Part shown: positions 25,417 to 34,828 of the stretch, piece after piece
Position numbering within the stretch: position 1 is the stretch's first letter
Layout of the letters: every line of letters begins with the position of its first letter
Assembly (NCBI GenBank): GCA_003140595.1
Contig: PLKG01000132.1
Location: forward strand, 271 to 63,354
Source: Acidimicrobiaceae bacterium
GTDB taxonomy: Bacteria; Actinomycetota; Acidimicrobiia; Acidimicrobiales; Bog-793
DNA length: 63,084 nt
Direction: 5' to 3'
The notes under the pieces: generated by a model
What the model was told of the DNA's origin: nothing
Database searches by the model: none
What the model saw: only the letters and a program-made list of their open reading frames with translations
Program-made: the position numbers and the translations under genes

Positions 25417-26175
25417 TCACTGACGGGCGAGGAGTATGCAACCGACCGTCACGCCAAAGCCGAGAACGACGACCCTCAGCAGGATCGGGCTCAATCGGCG
25501 GGCAAAGCCGCCACCGAGACGACCGCCGGCGAGGCTGGCGACGGCCATGACAGCGACCGCGGTCCACGCGACGGGACCGAACACGCCGTAGGCGACAAGG
25601 GCCACCGAGTTGATCACGACCGAAAGGACCTGTTTCAGGCCGTTCAGCTTCTGCAGGCTGTCGGGGATCGCCAAGGCGAGCATCGCCAGGAGCACGATGC
25701 CGAGCCCGGCCCCGAAGTAGGCGCCGTAGACCGCGCCGAAAAACACCCCGAGGTGAAGACCTGTTGAGCGGTGCTCCTTGGACTGTGACCTCCGCTTCTG
25801 AAGTGCGCGGGTGGCGAGCGGTTGGAGGGCGAAAAGGGCGCACGCGAGGAGGATCAGCCAGGGCACAGCCTGTTTGAAGACACTCGCCGGCGTGGTGAGC
25901 AACAACACCGAGCCTGCGAGGCCACCGAGGACACAGGTTGCGCTAAGCACGAGCGCGCGGGATCGCTGGCCCTCGATCTCGTGGCGGTACGCGACCGAGC
26001 TGCCCACATAGCCCGGCCAGAGTGCGACCGTGTTGGTCATGTTCGCAGTGACACCTGGATAGCCCACGGCGAGCAGAGCCGGGAAGGATATGAGCGAGCC
26101 GCCCCCGGCAACGCTGTTCACCGCACCCCCGAGAAAGCCGGCTACGCCGAGAACGATCCCCTGCTCGGGTGTCAA
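25417..26175 (-). CDS. TSUP (TauE/SafE) family permease
   Basis: A 252-residue membrane protein with about eight hydrophobic helices in two repeats; family blocks GFLGGAVNSVAGGGSLISFP and AVYGAYFGAGLGIVLLA are clear. The family exports or imports sulfur-containing and organic anions (sulfite, taurine-derived compounds). Its start overlaps the stop of chorismate synthase by four bases, so it is translationally coupled to aroC. Substrate unknown. Confidence 0.85.
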   Translation of the reverse strand: MTPEQGIVLGVAGFLGGAVNSVAGGGSLISFPALLAVGYPGVTANMTNTVALWPGYVGSSVAYRHEIEGQRSRALVLSATCVLGGLAGSVLLLTTPASVFKQAVPWLILLACALFALQPLATRALQKRRSQSKEHRSTGLHLGVFFGAVYGAYFGAGLGIVLLAMLALAIPDSLQKLNGLKQVLSVVINSVALVAYGVFGPVAWTAVAVMAVASLAGGRLGGGFARRLSPILLRVVVLGFGVTVGCILLARQ

Positions 26176-27356
26176 TCGGTTACCGCACTAGGCCAATGTT
26201 CGTCGCGGACCTCGGCGAGGTACGAAGCATGGTTGCGCCTGAGCTCAGAGACGCTGTCGCCCCCGAACTTGCGAAGCGCCTCGGAGGCCAGCACGAGGGC
26301 AAGCATCGTCTCCGCGACGACGCCCATGGCTGGCACCGCGGTGACGTCGGTGCGTTCCTTGAAAGACACGGTCTCGGCTTTGGTGAGGACGTCGACGGTC
26401 TTGAGCACCGGGCGGTTCAAACTGGCGAGCGGCTTCATGGCTGCGCCGACGAGGAGAAGGCCCCCCGTGGACATGCCGCCCTCGATGCCGCCGGCCAAAG
26501 ACGTCTCCCTCTTGTACTCGCGAGTGTCCGGGTCGAAGAAGATCGAGTCGTGGCCTGATGATCCCCGGCGGCGGGCGACGTCGAGGCCTTCGCCGATCCA
26601 GACCGCTTTCACGGCCTGGATGCTCATCACCGCCTGGGCGATGAGGCCGTCGAGTTTGCGGTCCCAGTGGACATGGCTCCCGAGGCCAACCGGGACGCCG
26701 TAGGCGACGATTTCGACGGTGCCTCCGAGGGAGTCGCCCTGCTTGGCGGCATCCTTGATCTCAGCGATCATGGCCGCCTCGGCCGATGGATCCAGGCACC
26801 GCACCGGCGACGCGTCCACCGTCGGAAGCTCGCCTGGCAGGGGGCGAACCCCCGCCGGGGTGTCCGCGCCGCCGATCTGGACGACATGGCTCAAGATCGC
26901 GACTCCGATCTGGGCCAGGAGAGCCTTTGCACATGAACCGGCCGCCACTCGAGCAGCCGTCTCCCGGGCAGAAGCGCGCTCGAGCACGTCACGGGCGTCG
27001 TCAAATCCGTACTTCTGCATGCCGGCAAGATCCGCGTGGCCAGGCCTCGGCTGTGTGAGCCGGCGCGAGGGATGCCCGGGCTCGGGGGACATCTCCGCCT
27101 CCCACTTGGGCCACTCGGCATTCGCGATCTCGATCGCGACCGGCGACCCCAGTGTCCGTCCATGGCGGACGCCACCGAGAATGGCGATCTCGTCGGTCTC
27201 GAAGCGCTGGCGGGGCCCTCGCCCGAAGCCGATCCTGCGGCGGGCAAGCTCGCCAGCGATCTCGTCCACAGCGATCGGTAGCCCGGCGGGAAGTCCCTCG
27301 ATCACAGCAACGAGCGCACGCCCGTGGGACTCGCCCGCGGTCAGAAGGCGCAGCAC
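26172..27356 (-). CDS. aroC: Chorismate synthase
   Basis: A 394-residue FMN-dependent enzyme converting EPSP to chorismate, the last common step to aromatic amino acids. Signatures visible are TAGESHGRALVAVIEGLP, RRIGFGRGPRQRFETDE, the SRRLTQPRPGHADLAG region and the RASARETAARVAAG helix. Full length. A TSUP permease is coupled downstream; no other shikimate gene is in the window. Confidence 0.95.
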   Translation of the reverse strand: MLRLLTAGESHGRALVAVIEGLPAGLPIAVDEIAGELARRRIGFGRGPRQRFETDEIAILGGVRHGRTLGSPVAIEIANAEWPKWEAEMSPEPGHPSRRLTQPRPGHADLAGMQKYGFDDARDVLERASARETAARVAAGSCAKALLAQIGVAILSHVVQIGGADTPAGVRPLPGELPTVDASPVRCLDPSAEAAMIAEIKDAAKQGDSLGGTVEIVAYGVPVGLGSHVHWDRKLDGLIAQAVMSIQAVKAVWIGEGLDVARRRGSSGHDSIFFDPDTREYKRETSLAGGIEGGMSTGGLLLVGAAMKPLASLNRPVLKTVDVLTKAETVSFKERTDVTAVPAMGVVAETMLALVLASEALRKFGGDSVSELRRNHASYLAEVRDEHWPSAVTD

Positions 27357-27360
27357 GTGC

Positions 27361-28077
27361 CTAGCCTAGGCCGGGTCCGGAGCACTCATCGGTCCTGGTC
27401 GCAATGGCTGACTCCACCGGCATCGAGGTTTCGGCTCGGGATCTGGCGCCAAGCTCGGGACGGCGCCCGTTGCCCGGGACTTCGCCGAGATTAAGCGCCC
27501 TCCACGTCCCGGTCGGGCTCGACACCAGCCGCGACCATGAGCCCGTCGGAAACTCGGCGGTGGCAAGGTTCACCGCTTTGAGGAGCCTCGGGAGCAGCGC
27601 CTGGATGACGGCGTCGTGGGTGACGAGCGCCACGGCCGCGTCCTGCTCTGGAGGCCGACCGGCCTGTGCGACGGCGGTGTCTCGGGCCGCGACCAGATCG
27701 AGAAAGGCAGCCTCGGCCCTCGCCGCGACAAGTTGCGGCGCTTCAACGCCCGGAGCGGCGTCGATCGACCCAAAACGCCTCTTCACCTCCTCGAACCGGT
27801 GACCCGACCACTCGCCGTAGAAGCGGTCCCGCAGGCGGTCCTCGATCTCGAGGGGTGCTCCCGTGCTCTGGGCCACCGGGCGTGCGGTGTCGACCGCACG
27901 CCGGAGCGGGCTGGAGGCGATCGCGCCGAGCCGCACGCCGGAGAACAGCTCGCCGAGCGCCGAGGCCTCGGCCTCACCGGTATCGTCGAGCGGAACATCG
28001 AGCTGTCCCCGGAGAACACCCGCGGCATTGAGCGCCGTCTCGCCGTGCCGGATGAGGAATACGTAGAGCGCCGTCAC
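27361..28077 (-). CDS. Histidine phosphatase (phosphoglycerate mutase family)
   Basis: About 238 residues. The catalytic RHG motif is FLIRHGETALN, then LDDTGEAEASALGEL, SSPLRRAVDTA, ERFYGEWSG-like RDRFYGEWSGHRFEEV, and the second His in VTHDAVIQALL. The domain fits cobalamin-phosphatase/GpmB-like enzymes. A GTG at 28077 starts just before the domain; an ATG at 28119 adds 14 residues. Substrate unassigned. The last 40 residues look unrelated to the fold. Confidence 0.78.
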   Translation of the reverse strand: MTALYVFLIRHGETALNAAGVLRGQLDVPLDDTGEAEASALGELFSGVRLGAIASSPLRRAVDTARPVAQSTGAPLEIEDRLRDRFYGEWSGHRFEEVKRRFGSIDAAPGVEAPQLVAARAEAAFLDLVAARDTAVAQAGRPPEQDAAVALVTHDAVIQALLPRLLKAVNLATAEFPTGSWSRLVSSPTGTWRALNLGEVPGNGRRPELGARSRAETSMPVESAIATRTDECSGPGLG

Positions 28078-28232
28078 GAAAAGACACCGTACGGCACCAC
28101 AGGCGAACTTTGGACCCATCCTCAGCGCCTCGTTGAAGGCATCTGCACCCGACGCAGGCCGGCTCCCATAACTAGTGTTCGAGATCGTTGGCCGACGGGA
28201 CCGTTTGCAACCTCGGGCTTGAAGGAGGGCAG

Positions 28233-28670
28233 TTGTCGAGCTTCCACCGGATTCTCGTGGGGTGGGACGGGTCGCGAGACGCCCGCCAAGCTTTTCGCAC
28301 CGCAGTTCACCTCGCAGAGGAACTCGGGGCTGAGGTGGTCGTGCTCGCCGTCCTGAAGCGTCGCTCGCGGGCCGAGGCGGCCGACGAGGTCGCCGAGGAA
28401 ATGGCCGAACGCCGTCGTGAGGTCGTTGCCGAGATGGAAGCACAAGCGCACCATGACGCCGTGTCCACCGCAGTCCGTATCCGTCAGGAGGTGATCGAGG
28501 CAGATCAGACGACTCCGGCGTTCGACGCGTACGTGCGCGAGCACGGCTTCGACCTCGTCGTCGTCGGGAGACACGGGGTCGATCGCGCGGTGCACCCGCG
28601 TATCGGCGGGGTGAGCGAGCACCAGGTCCTCCGCGGAAGTTGTCCGGTGATGGTGGTCGGCTCGAGCTGA
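28233..28670 (+). CDS. Universal stress protein (UspA)
   Basis: About 145 residues of the Usp alpha/beta fold: FHRILVGWDGSRDARQAF at the start, and the ATP-binding-type C-terminus VVGRHGVDRA, then SEHQVLRGSCPVMVVG. The canonical G-x2-G-x9-G-S/T is altered, so ATP binding is uncertain. The TTG at 28233 is preferred because AAGGAGG lies just upstream; the frame extends to an ATG at 28188. Probably a stress-response protein. Confidence 0.8.
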   Translation: MSSFHRILVGWDGSRDARQAFRTAVHLAEELGAEVVVLAVLKRRSRAEAADEVAEEMAERRREVVAEMEAQAHHDAVSTAVRIRQEVIEADQTTPAFDAYVREHGFDLVVVGRHGVDRAVHPRIGGVSEHQVLRGSCPVMVVGSS

Positions 28671-28711
28671 CGGTACCGTCGCTCAGCCCGAACGGCTTCG
28701 ATCGCCGAGTC

Positions 28712-30469
28712 TCACGATTGCCTTGACAGGACCGCCCGCACGTCCCTGATCGCCTCGCGGGCCGCCCCGTCCTCGGCGTGCCGGCGATCCTGCTCGGCCT
28801 CGGCCTCTTGACGCATCGCCATGGCCCTCCGGGCAGCCTCGGCGACCGAGGTCGCAGTACGGTCCATCTCCGCGGCCATCGCCTTCTCGAAGCGAATCCG
28901 CGCCGCGTCGAGTCGTCGTGCCAGGTCAGAACGTGCCCGTCCGGCATGCTTTTCAAGTTCGTCGCCGAGCCGGGCGAGAGCTTTCCGAACGACGATGCGC
29001 CGCGCCGCGCGCCTGGGCAGTAGCCACAAGATGAGCCGCACAACAGTGTCGCCCGGCGCCTCGACCCAAAGCACGAGGGAGAAGAACCGCTCTCTCTCTT
29101 CGCGTACTGCTCCCAGCCTCACCTGCGGCAGAAAGACCTCGAACAGGCCGGACGCGAGCCTTCGCAGCTCGTTGACCCGAACCTCTGTCTTAAGACGCAG
29201 GCGCTCGGCGACCTCCCGCCAGGCGGCGTCGACCACGTCGGTCTCCTCGGCGCGCACCGTCTCGAAGCCCTCGCCGATCGCCTGGGTGACGAGATGGTGC
29301 AGCTCGTTCTCCAGCCGCGAAAAGGGCACAGACTCAGCGAGGCTTTGCATTCTCGGCGCCCATTCGGCCTCGACCCGCCGGGCGACACGTGAGAGGTCGG
29401 ATGCCACACGCTCGCTCACGCCAGCAAGGTCGCGGGCAAACAGGAGTCGCTCGTCGGCGAAGGCTCGTCCCTCCTCAAAGGCGGCGAGGCGGAATCGCTC
29501 AGCCCGTTCGGCGATCGCGTCGACATCGAACTTGAGCGCTGCCTCCCCGAGGTCGAGTGCCTCCTCGAGGTCGCCGGCGAGGCGAGCGAGCTCGTGGCGC
29601 GCCGTCTCCAGTCCGGCTCGGGCCATGTCGGTTCTCACAAAGCGCGACAGCTCTTGCTCGAAATCCCCGAACTCGCCCGCTTCGACTCCGGGCTCCCTCC
29701 CAGACTGGCGGGCCTTAAGAGCGGGAAGCGCAGCCAGGCAGAAGAGCCGCACCGGCCGTCCTAGCTGCGCCGCGACGGCCGCGGAGACGAAACTTCGCAT
29801 CTGGTCAAGCTCGTCGAGGTTCAGATGATCGATCTTGTTGAGGACGAAGAACGTGGGCGATCCGCGCTCGGCCAGGCTCTCCGACAGAAGGCGCTCTCGC
29901 TCGGAGAACGGCGCGTCGGCGGACAGGACTACCACGGCCGCGTCCGTCTCCTTGAGTGCCAGGCCTGCGATCAGATCGCTGTGACCGTGGAGCGAACCGA
30001 CGCCCGGCGTGTCGACGAGCACGAGCCCCGATGCGAGAAGTGGAACCTCGCGCTGCACTTCGACTCTGGCGATCCGGCGCGTGTTGGCCGGGTTGGCGGA
30101 CTCAGTGACGAAGTCGGCAAGGTCCTCCTCGATTCGGAGAAGGCGGCGCGAACCGTCAGCTTGGACGATCGTCGTCCCGGGTGGGCCGAAAGAGATCTCG
30201 GTCGGGACCGCGGTCACCGGGACGACTCCGGTGGGCAACAACGCCTCGCCGACGAGCGCGTCGAGCAACGTCGACTTCCCGTGCTTGAACTCGCCCAGCA
30301 CCGAGACATGGAACCGGTGCTCCGCGAGGCGGGCGCCGACACGCGAGGCTCCACGCATCACCTCGCCATGGGCTGGCCCAGCTCCTTGTGCGAGAGTTGC
30401 ACAGGCCCTCTCAAGCTCGGCTCGGTCTTCGCCGAACTCCGGCATGACCGCTGCGGATCGGTTCGTCAT
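28712..30469 (-). CDS. Bacterial dynamin-like GTPase
   Basis: About 585 residues. GTPase motifs: P-loop GEFKHGKST (59-67), switch-I Thr in the VPVTAVPTE region, DTPGVGS, and NKID. The remainder is helical and charged, with long helices near 290-480, and a hydrophobic segment (FFSLVLWVEAPGDTVVRLILWLLP) that could insert in or lie on the membrane. Dynamin-like proteins remodel or fuse membranes. The ATG at 30469 overlaps the stop of the upstream HyfB-like gene as TGATG (an ATG nine bases earlier exists), so it is the seventh gene of the Ehr operon. Its link to the complex is unexplained. Confidence 0.85.
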   Translation of the reverse strand: MTNRSAAVMPEFGEDRAELERACATLAQGAGPAHGEVMRGASRVGARLAEHRFHVSVLGEFKHGKSTLLDALVGEALLPTGVVPVTAVPTEISFGPPGTTIVQADGSRRLLRIEEDLADFVTESANPANTRRIARVEVQREVPLLASGLVLVDTPGVGSLHGHSDLIAGLALKETDAAVVVLSADAPFSERERLLSESLAERGSPTFFVLNKIDHLNLDELDQMRSFVSAAVAAQLGRPVRLFCLAALPALKARQSGREPGVEAGEFGDFEQELSRFVRTDMARAGLETARHELARLAGDLEEALDLGEAALKFDVDAIAERAERFRLAAFEEGRAFADERLLFARDLAGVSERVASDLSRVARRVEAEWAPRMQSLAESVPFSRLENELHHLVTQAIGEGFETVRAEETDVVDAAWREVAERLRLKTEVRVNELRRLASGLFEVFLPQVRLGAVREERERFFSLVLWVEAPGDTVVRLILWLLPRRAARRIVVRKALARLGDELEKHAGRARSDLARRLDAARIRFEKAMAAEMDRTATSVAEAARRAMAMRQEAEAEQDRRHAEDGAAREAIRDVRAVLSRQS

Positions 30470-32514
30470 CAGTGCCATGCCGCGACTGCGGCCAGCACGG
30501 CGAGCAGAGCGACGAGCATGTAGGCGATATAGGCGTCGAGGCGCCCGGACTGTAGGCGTTTGGCGTGGCGAGCGAACAGGAGCCAGAGCGCCCGAGCCGG
30601 GCGGTAGAGGTAGGCCTCGGCGGGCTCGACGACGCTCATGATGACCTCGAGACGGGTGCCATCAGCGGGCTCGTCGGTGCCAGGGGTGCCGGACGGCTCG
30701 ACGACTTCCGAGGCGTGACTCGCCCCGAGCACGTTGCCAAGCACGTGACGCAGCACATTCGCGTACCCGAAGGCGCTGTAGCGATCCGGCCCCGCTACAG
30801 CCGGGCTCGCAGAGCGCCAGGCAGGAACTCGCCGCACACGGAGGAACCGGCCCCGCGAAAGCACCAAGGTGGCGAGCGCCACGGCGAAAAAGGCGATCGG
30901 CAACTCGACCATCAGCCACGAAGGCGAGAGGATCGAGAAGCCGGAGAACACCGGCTGGAGCACCCAGGGAGACTTGAGGGCCTGCAAACTCGCAGAGGCC
31001 GGGACGATCGGCGTCAGCCCGCGAGCCAGGAACCTCACGACGAAGGGGGCTACGGCCGAAAGGCCGATGGACGAGACTGCGAGCAGGACAAGCCCGGCCT
31101 TGCCGGCAAGTCCGCCACCATCCGCGAGATCCTTGTCCGGTGCGGTCCGGACGGCTCGACCGAGCACCGCAAAGCCGATCAGGCGGACGAAGGCGAATGC
31201 GGCGACTCCGGTCGTAAGCGCCACGAGGGCTCCGGCGCCAGCCATCGCGAGTCGAAGTGCCAGGGCGTGGAGGCGGAACTCCTGCAGGAGCGCCTCGAGG
31301 AGGAACCACTCCGAGACGAATCCGATGGTCGGTGGGAGCCCCGCGAGGCTGAGCGAGCCGAGGGCGAAGGCGGCTCCGCTGACCGGTGTCCGTCGTCCGG
31401 CGCCACGCAGGGTCTCGAGATCGTCCGAATCGTTGTCGGAGGTGATGAACCCAGCCGATGCATAGAGGCCTGACTTGGCAACGCCATGGGCAAGAACCTG
31501 TAAGCTTGCTGCAAGAAGCCCCACTGCGGTGATCTCCGGGCGGCCGCTCGCGGCTCCCGCGAGCGCCACTCCGTAGCCGACGACGATGATGCCGGCATTC
31601 TCGACGCTCGAGTAGGCGATCGCGCGGTTCAGGCGTGACTGCACTGCCGCAAAGGAGATCCCGACCAGAGCTGTCACGCCTCCGAGCACGAGGACCGTCA
31701 CGACCAGCCAGATGGGAGGACGGCCGAGGATCCCGAGAAAGCGCCAGAGCCCGTAGAAACCGGCGTTGACGGCCAGCCCCGCCATGGCCGCCCGGGTCGG
31801 GCCCCTAGCCGCGGCGTAGCCGAGGGGCAACCAGACCTGGAACGGTAGAAGGCCCACCTTGGCGCCGAAGCCGACGACGACGAGAACGAAGGCGGCGTCG
31901 TGAAACGCGCCCGCGGGGACGTGACTCCAAGCACTCATGGTGAGAGTCCCGCTGTGGCCGGCAAGAAGCAGAAAGGCGAACAGCAGTGCCGCCCCGCTCG
32001 CCTTGCCCATGGCGAGTGTCACCCAGCTGGCCCGGGCATTGGCTTTGTCGGCACGACGGGCACCGACGAGGATGTAGAAGGCCAGGGTCATTGTCTCCCA
32101 GCCGAAGAGGAACGTGAACGCGTCCCCGGCGACAAGCACGACGGTGACCGCGCCCAGGAGCAGCAGGTAGCCGGCGGCGGTCCCCCGTCGCGCGACCCGG
32201 CCCACTGGCCGAGCCCAACCGACAAGACAGGCGGAAAGCGCTGCCGCAAGACCGCCGGTGAGCGTCAGGAAAAGCCCGGCCAGCGCGTCGAGGCGGACCG
32301 ACGTGCGGCCGACGCCGAACCCCGCGCCGAGGAAGACCACCCCCTCGGGGCGGTAGACAGCAAGCACGCCCGCCGCCGCCACGAGCGCGCCGCCGAGGAG
32401 ACCCGTCACAAAGGGGAACACCCGGACCAACGCCGTGTCGGCACCGGAGACGAGAGCGACAAGCGCACCCAGCGCCCAAAGGCAGAGCGCGGCGACGAGC
32501 AACGCGCCGATCAT
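30469..32514 (-). CDS. hyfB: Ehr complex antiporter-like membrane subunit (HyfB/NuoL-type)
   Basis: A 681-residue polytopic protein (about 16 helices) of the complex-I/Mrp antiporter family. Blocks FLFGWETMTLAFYILVG, LPFQVWLPLGYAAARGPTRA and the helix TM8-like YSSVENAGIIVVGYG are family landmarks, with buried Glu and Lys residues of the ion channel. A C-terminal region with further helices follows, as in HyfB. The start ATG overlaps the small-subunit stop by four bases. It should translocate H+ or Na+ when the complex turns over. Confidence 0.86.
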   Translation of the reverse strand: MIGALLVAALCLWALGALVALVSGADTALVRVFPFVTGLLGGALVAAAGVLAVYRPEGVVFLGAGFGVGRTSVRLDALAGLFLTLTGGLAAALSACLVGWARPVGRVARRGTAAGYLLLLGAVTVVLVAGDAFTFLFGWETMTLAFYILVGARRADKANARASWVTLAMGKASGAALLFAFLLLAGHSGTLTMSAWSHVPAGAFHDAAFVLVVVGFGAKVGLLPFQVWLPLGYAAARGPTRAAMAGLAVNAGFYGLWRFLGILGRPPIWLVVTVLVLGGVTALVGISFAAVQSRLNRAIAYSSVENAGIIVVGYGVALAGAASGRPEITAVGLLAASLQVLAHGVAKSGLYASAGFITSDNDSDDLETLRGAGRRTPVSGAAFALGSLSLAGLPPTIGFVSEWFLLEALLQEFRLHALALRLAMAGAGALVALTTGVAAFAFVRLIGFAVLGRAVRTAPDKDLADGGGLAGKAGLVLLAVSSIGLSAVAPFVVRFLARGLTPIVPASASLQALKSPWVLQPVFSGFSILSPSWLMVELPIAFFAVALATLVLSRGRFLRVRRVPAWRSASPAVAGPDRYSAFGYANVLRHVLGNVLGASHASEVVEPSGTPGTDEPADGTRLEVIMSVVEPAEAYLYRPARALWLLFARHAKRLQSGRLDAYIAYMLVALLAVLAAVAAWH

Positions 32515-33323
32515 CGGACAGCCGAGGCGGGGAGCAACCCGATGGCGAGGAGGATCCCGTGCAGCAGGCTGAACGGGCTCGGGGGCGAACCGGGGACGAA
32601 GACGTCGACCGGCACAATCGAGGAGATCCCCGCCCTGGTCACATAGCTCGGGTGAATGAGACCGCCACTTATCGCGTCTGTCCCAGCGGCGAGGACGACC
32701 TTCGGGCCGGGCATCGCCTCGTAGGTGGTGCGAAGCGGGCCCTCCATGCCCGAGGTCCCGGTACCCGTCACGAGAAGCAGGTCGGCATGGCGCGGACTTG
32801 CCGTGAAGAATATCCCGAGGCGCTGCACGTCGTAGACCGGGTTCAAAAGGGCCGCTACCTCCCACTCCTCAGAGCCGTCCGAGCCGGCGTCGAGGTGGCG
32901 CACGTGTACCGAACGCCGGAGGGCCCTCACGCGGGACCGAAGCTCTGCACGGACGCGGGTGACCTCCTCGTCGCTCTCCACCCGGCCCGGCACGACCAGG
33001 TGCTCGCGGTCCACAACGGCGATCTCGGGGGACGATTCGAAGACGAAACGACCCGGCCGCGTCTCTACACAACGACCGCAGAGGATGCAGCGGCCACGGT
33101 CGAGCGCGACCTCGCCCCGGTTCTCTTCGATCGCACCGGTCGGGCACAGAGAAGAAGGTCCCGAGCCGCGACCGCCCGACATCGGTTGCTCGCGCGGTGA
33201 CGGGTCCGTCCCTGCGCCGAGCACCGAGACCGAGCTCTTGAACTTTGCGCCGTATCCGTCCGCCTTCTTCGGATAGCCGGTGGTGACGATCCCTTCGCGA
33301 AGCCCTCGAAGCGCCCAGGCCAT
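32511..33323 (-). CDS. hyfI: Ehr complex small subunit (NuoB/HycG-like) fused to ferredoxin domain, N2 cysteines lost
   Basis: 270 residues. Residues 55-105 hold a ferredoxin-like segment with C60 (LCPTGAI) and C79-x2-C82-x2-C85, enough for one [4Fe-4S] cluster. Residues 138-265 are clearly NuoB/HycG-like (HLDAGS, FTASPRHADLLLVTG, PVDVFVPG, PFSLLHG), but all four cysteines of the proximal cluster are gone: CxxC of the CNGCE motif is D149 and E152, the GDCA Cys is D216 and the PGCPP Cys is S246. The fold is kept while the N2-type cluster cannot form. Its ATG overlaps the large-subunit stop (TGATG). Confidence 0.85.
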   Translation of the reverse strand: MAWALRGLREGIVTTGYPKKADGYGAKFKSSVSVLGAGTDPSPREQPMSGGRGSGPSSLCPTGAIEENRGEVALDRGRCILCGRCVETRPGRFVFESSPEIAVVDREHLVVPGRVESDEEVTRVRAELRSRVRALRRSVHVRHLDAGSDGSEEWEVAALLNPVYDVQRLGIFFTASPRHADLLLVTGTGTSGMEGPLRTTYEAMPGPKVVLAAGTDAISGGLIHPSYVTRAGISSIVPVDVFVPGSPPSPFSLLHGILLAIGLLPASAVR

Positions 33324-34828
33324 CAGCCGGCCACCCCGGAAATCGAGAGTCCGAAGCTCGCTTCGATGAAGACGAAGTCGGTGAGTATGTCGCCGCCGAA
33401 GGCCTGAGGGAAAAGAGCCAGATTATGGAACGAGGCCGATCGCTGCTTGACCCTCTTGAGCCGTCCGGCCTCCGCCTCGACGAGGTAGACGAGCTCGCCC
33501 TGTGGTGCCTCCACCCAACCAAGGCCGATCCCCTCGACTGGTTGCATCGGGAGACGCCAGGGGCCATCGGCGTCCTCCTCGCCGAGCTCGTCGAGGGCCT
33601 CGCGGATCAGGTGGAATGACGTGGTTATCTCATCGAGGCGGATCTGCTGGCGAGCGAGCGCGTCGCCGTCTTCGGAGGTCTCGGCCGGTTGGAAGCCGAG
33701 GAGGCTGTACGCGCCGTACGGGCGGTCCGAACGGACGTCCTCGCCCAGCCCCGAGCCGCGACCGACTGGCCCGAGCGCGCCGTGGGATGCGGCTGCGGCC
33801 GGCGAGACCACGCCCGTGTGACGCAGCCGGTCGAGAAAAGACGGCGTGTCCATGAGAGCCCGGGCGTCGTCGGTGATGCCGCGCTCGAGCGCGCGAAGTG
33901 TCCGGAGCGCCTCGTCTGAAGCCGCCGACAACGGCCCGGCAACGCCTCCCGGCACGACGACCCCCCGCCCGAAACGGTGGCCGCAAAGCTGAGACCGGAG
34001 ACGTTGAACGCGTTCTTTGTGGAGGGTGATGCGTGCATACGCGACCGCCTGGCCGGCACCTTCGGTCTGGCGGGCCACCGAGTCGAGATGGCTGGCCACC
34101 CGCTCGAGCTCTGCGTGCACAACCCGGACGAGGCCGGCGCGTCGCGGCACGTGTATCGCGCCCAGAGCCTCGAGCGCCTGGCAGTACGCGAGGGCGTGAG
34201 CGACAGCGGCGGTGCCTTCTACGCGTTCGGCGAGCAGGACACCATCGTCCACACCGAGCTCGCCGAAGCGTCGTTCGATGCCGCGATGTTTGTAGTGGAC
34301 GCGGCTGCGCAGGTAAGGAATGTCCTCGCCGAAAGTCTCGACAAGGTACTCGACCGACTCGAATACCCCCGAGCGGACCGGCCCGTAGGGGATCGTGAAC
34401 AGACCCTGGCCGGCCACGCGGCTGGAAAGCGGTGAGGTGTCGAAGTCGAGGCGGACGGCTTCGCCGGGTCGCGAAGTGCCGGGGCGTGGACGCCAGTGCT
34501 GCGTAGGGTGGACGGGGACAAGAAGTGGATCGAGGCTCGGATGACCGACAGGCTCGATCCCGAACAGGTCGTGGATCTCCCGCTCGTACCAGGCCGCAGG
34601 CGGCACGAGCGGAGTGATCGCCGGATAGCGGTCCCTCCCAGGCATAAGTGCCGCCTGGACGATGTCGAGGGAGCCATGCCGGGCAAGGAGCGCGCGAATG
34701 ACCGTCGAGCCGTCGTCCTGCGCCGTCGCGAACAGGCCTGCGAACCGCTCGCCTCCGGCGACTCGCCCGGCAACGACACCGGCGAGCTCCTCCGGGGTGA
34801 CCAACGCGGTGGTGGGTGGAGGAGTCAT
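33323..34828 (-). CDS. hycE: Ehr complex large subunit (NuoCD/HycE-like) without [NiFe] cysteines
   Basis: 501 residues. Residues 1-115 form the NuoC-like domain (WYEREIHDLFGI at 80-91); 140-501 form the NuoD/hydrogenase-large-subunit domain (HRGIERRF at 181-188). In [NiFe] enzymes the next motif is ERxCGxC; here it is ERVEGTA, with E204 and A207 in place of both cysteines. The C-terminal DPCxxC is replaced by GLSISG, with S495 and G498. A hydrogenase active site is therefore impossible. It matches the 'energy-converting hydrogenase-related' (Ehr) class. Possible substrates are unknown. Overlaps the HyfF-like gene by four bases. Confidence 0.88.
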   Translation of the reverse strand: MTPPPTTALVTPEELAGVVAGRVAGGERFAGLFATAQDDGSTVIRALLARHGSLDIVQAALMPGRDRYPAITPLVPPAAWYEREIHDLFGIEPVGHPSLDPLLVPVHPTQHWRPRPGTSRPGEAVRLDFDTSPLSSRVAGQGLFTIPYGPVRSGVFESVEYLVETFGEDIPYLRSRVHYKHRGIERRFGELGVDDGVLLAERVEGTAAVAHALAYCQALEALGAIHVPRRAGLVRVVHAELERVASHLDSVARQTEGAGQAVAYARITLHKERVQRLRSQLCGHRFGRGVVVPGGVAGPLSAASDEALRTLRALERGITDDARALMDTPSFLDRLRHTGVVSPAAAASHGALGPVGRGSGLGEDVRSDRPYGAYSLLGFQPAETSEDGDALARQQIRLDEITTSFHLIREALDELGEEDADGPWRLPMQPVEGIGLGWVEAPQGELVYLVEAEAGRLKRVKQRSASFHNLALFPQAFGGDILTDFVFIEASFGLSISGVAG

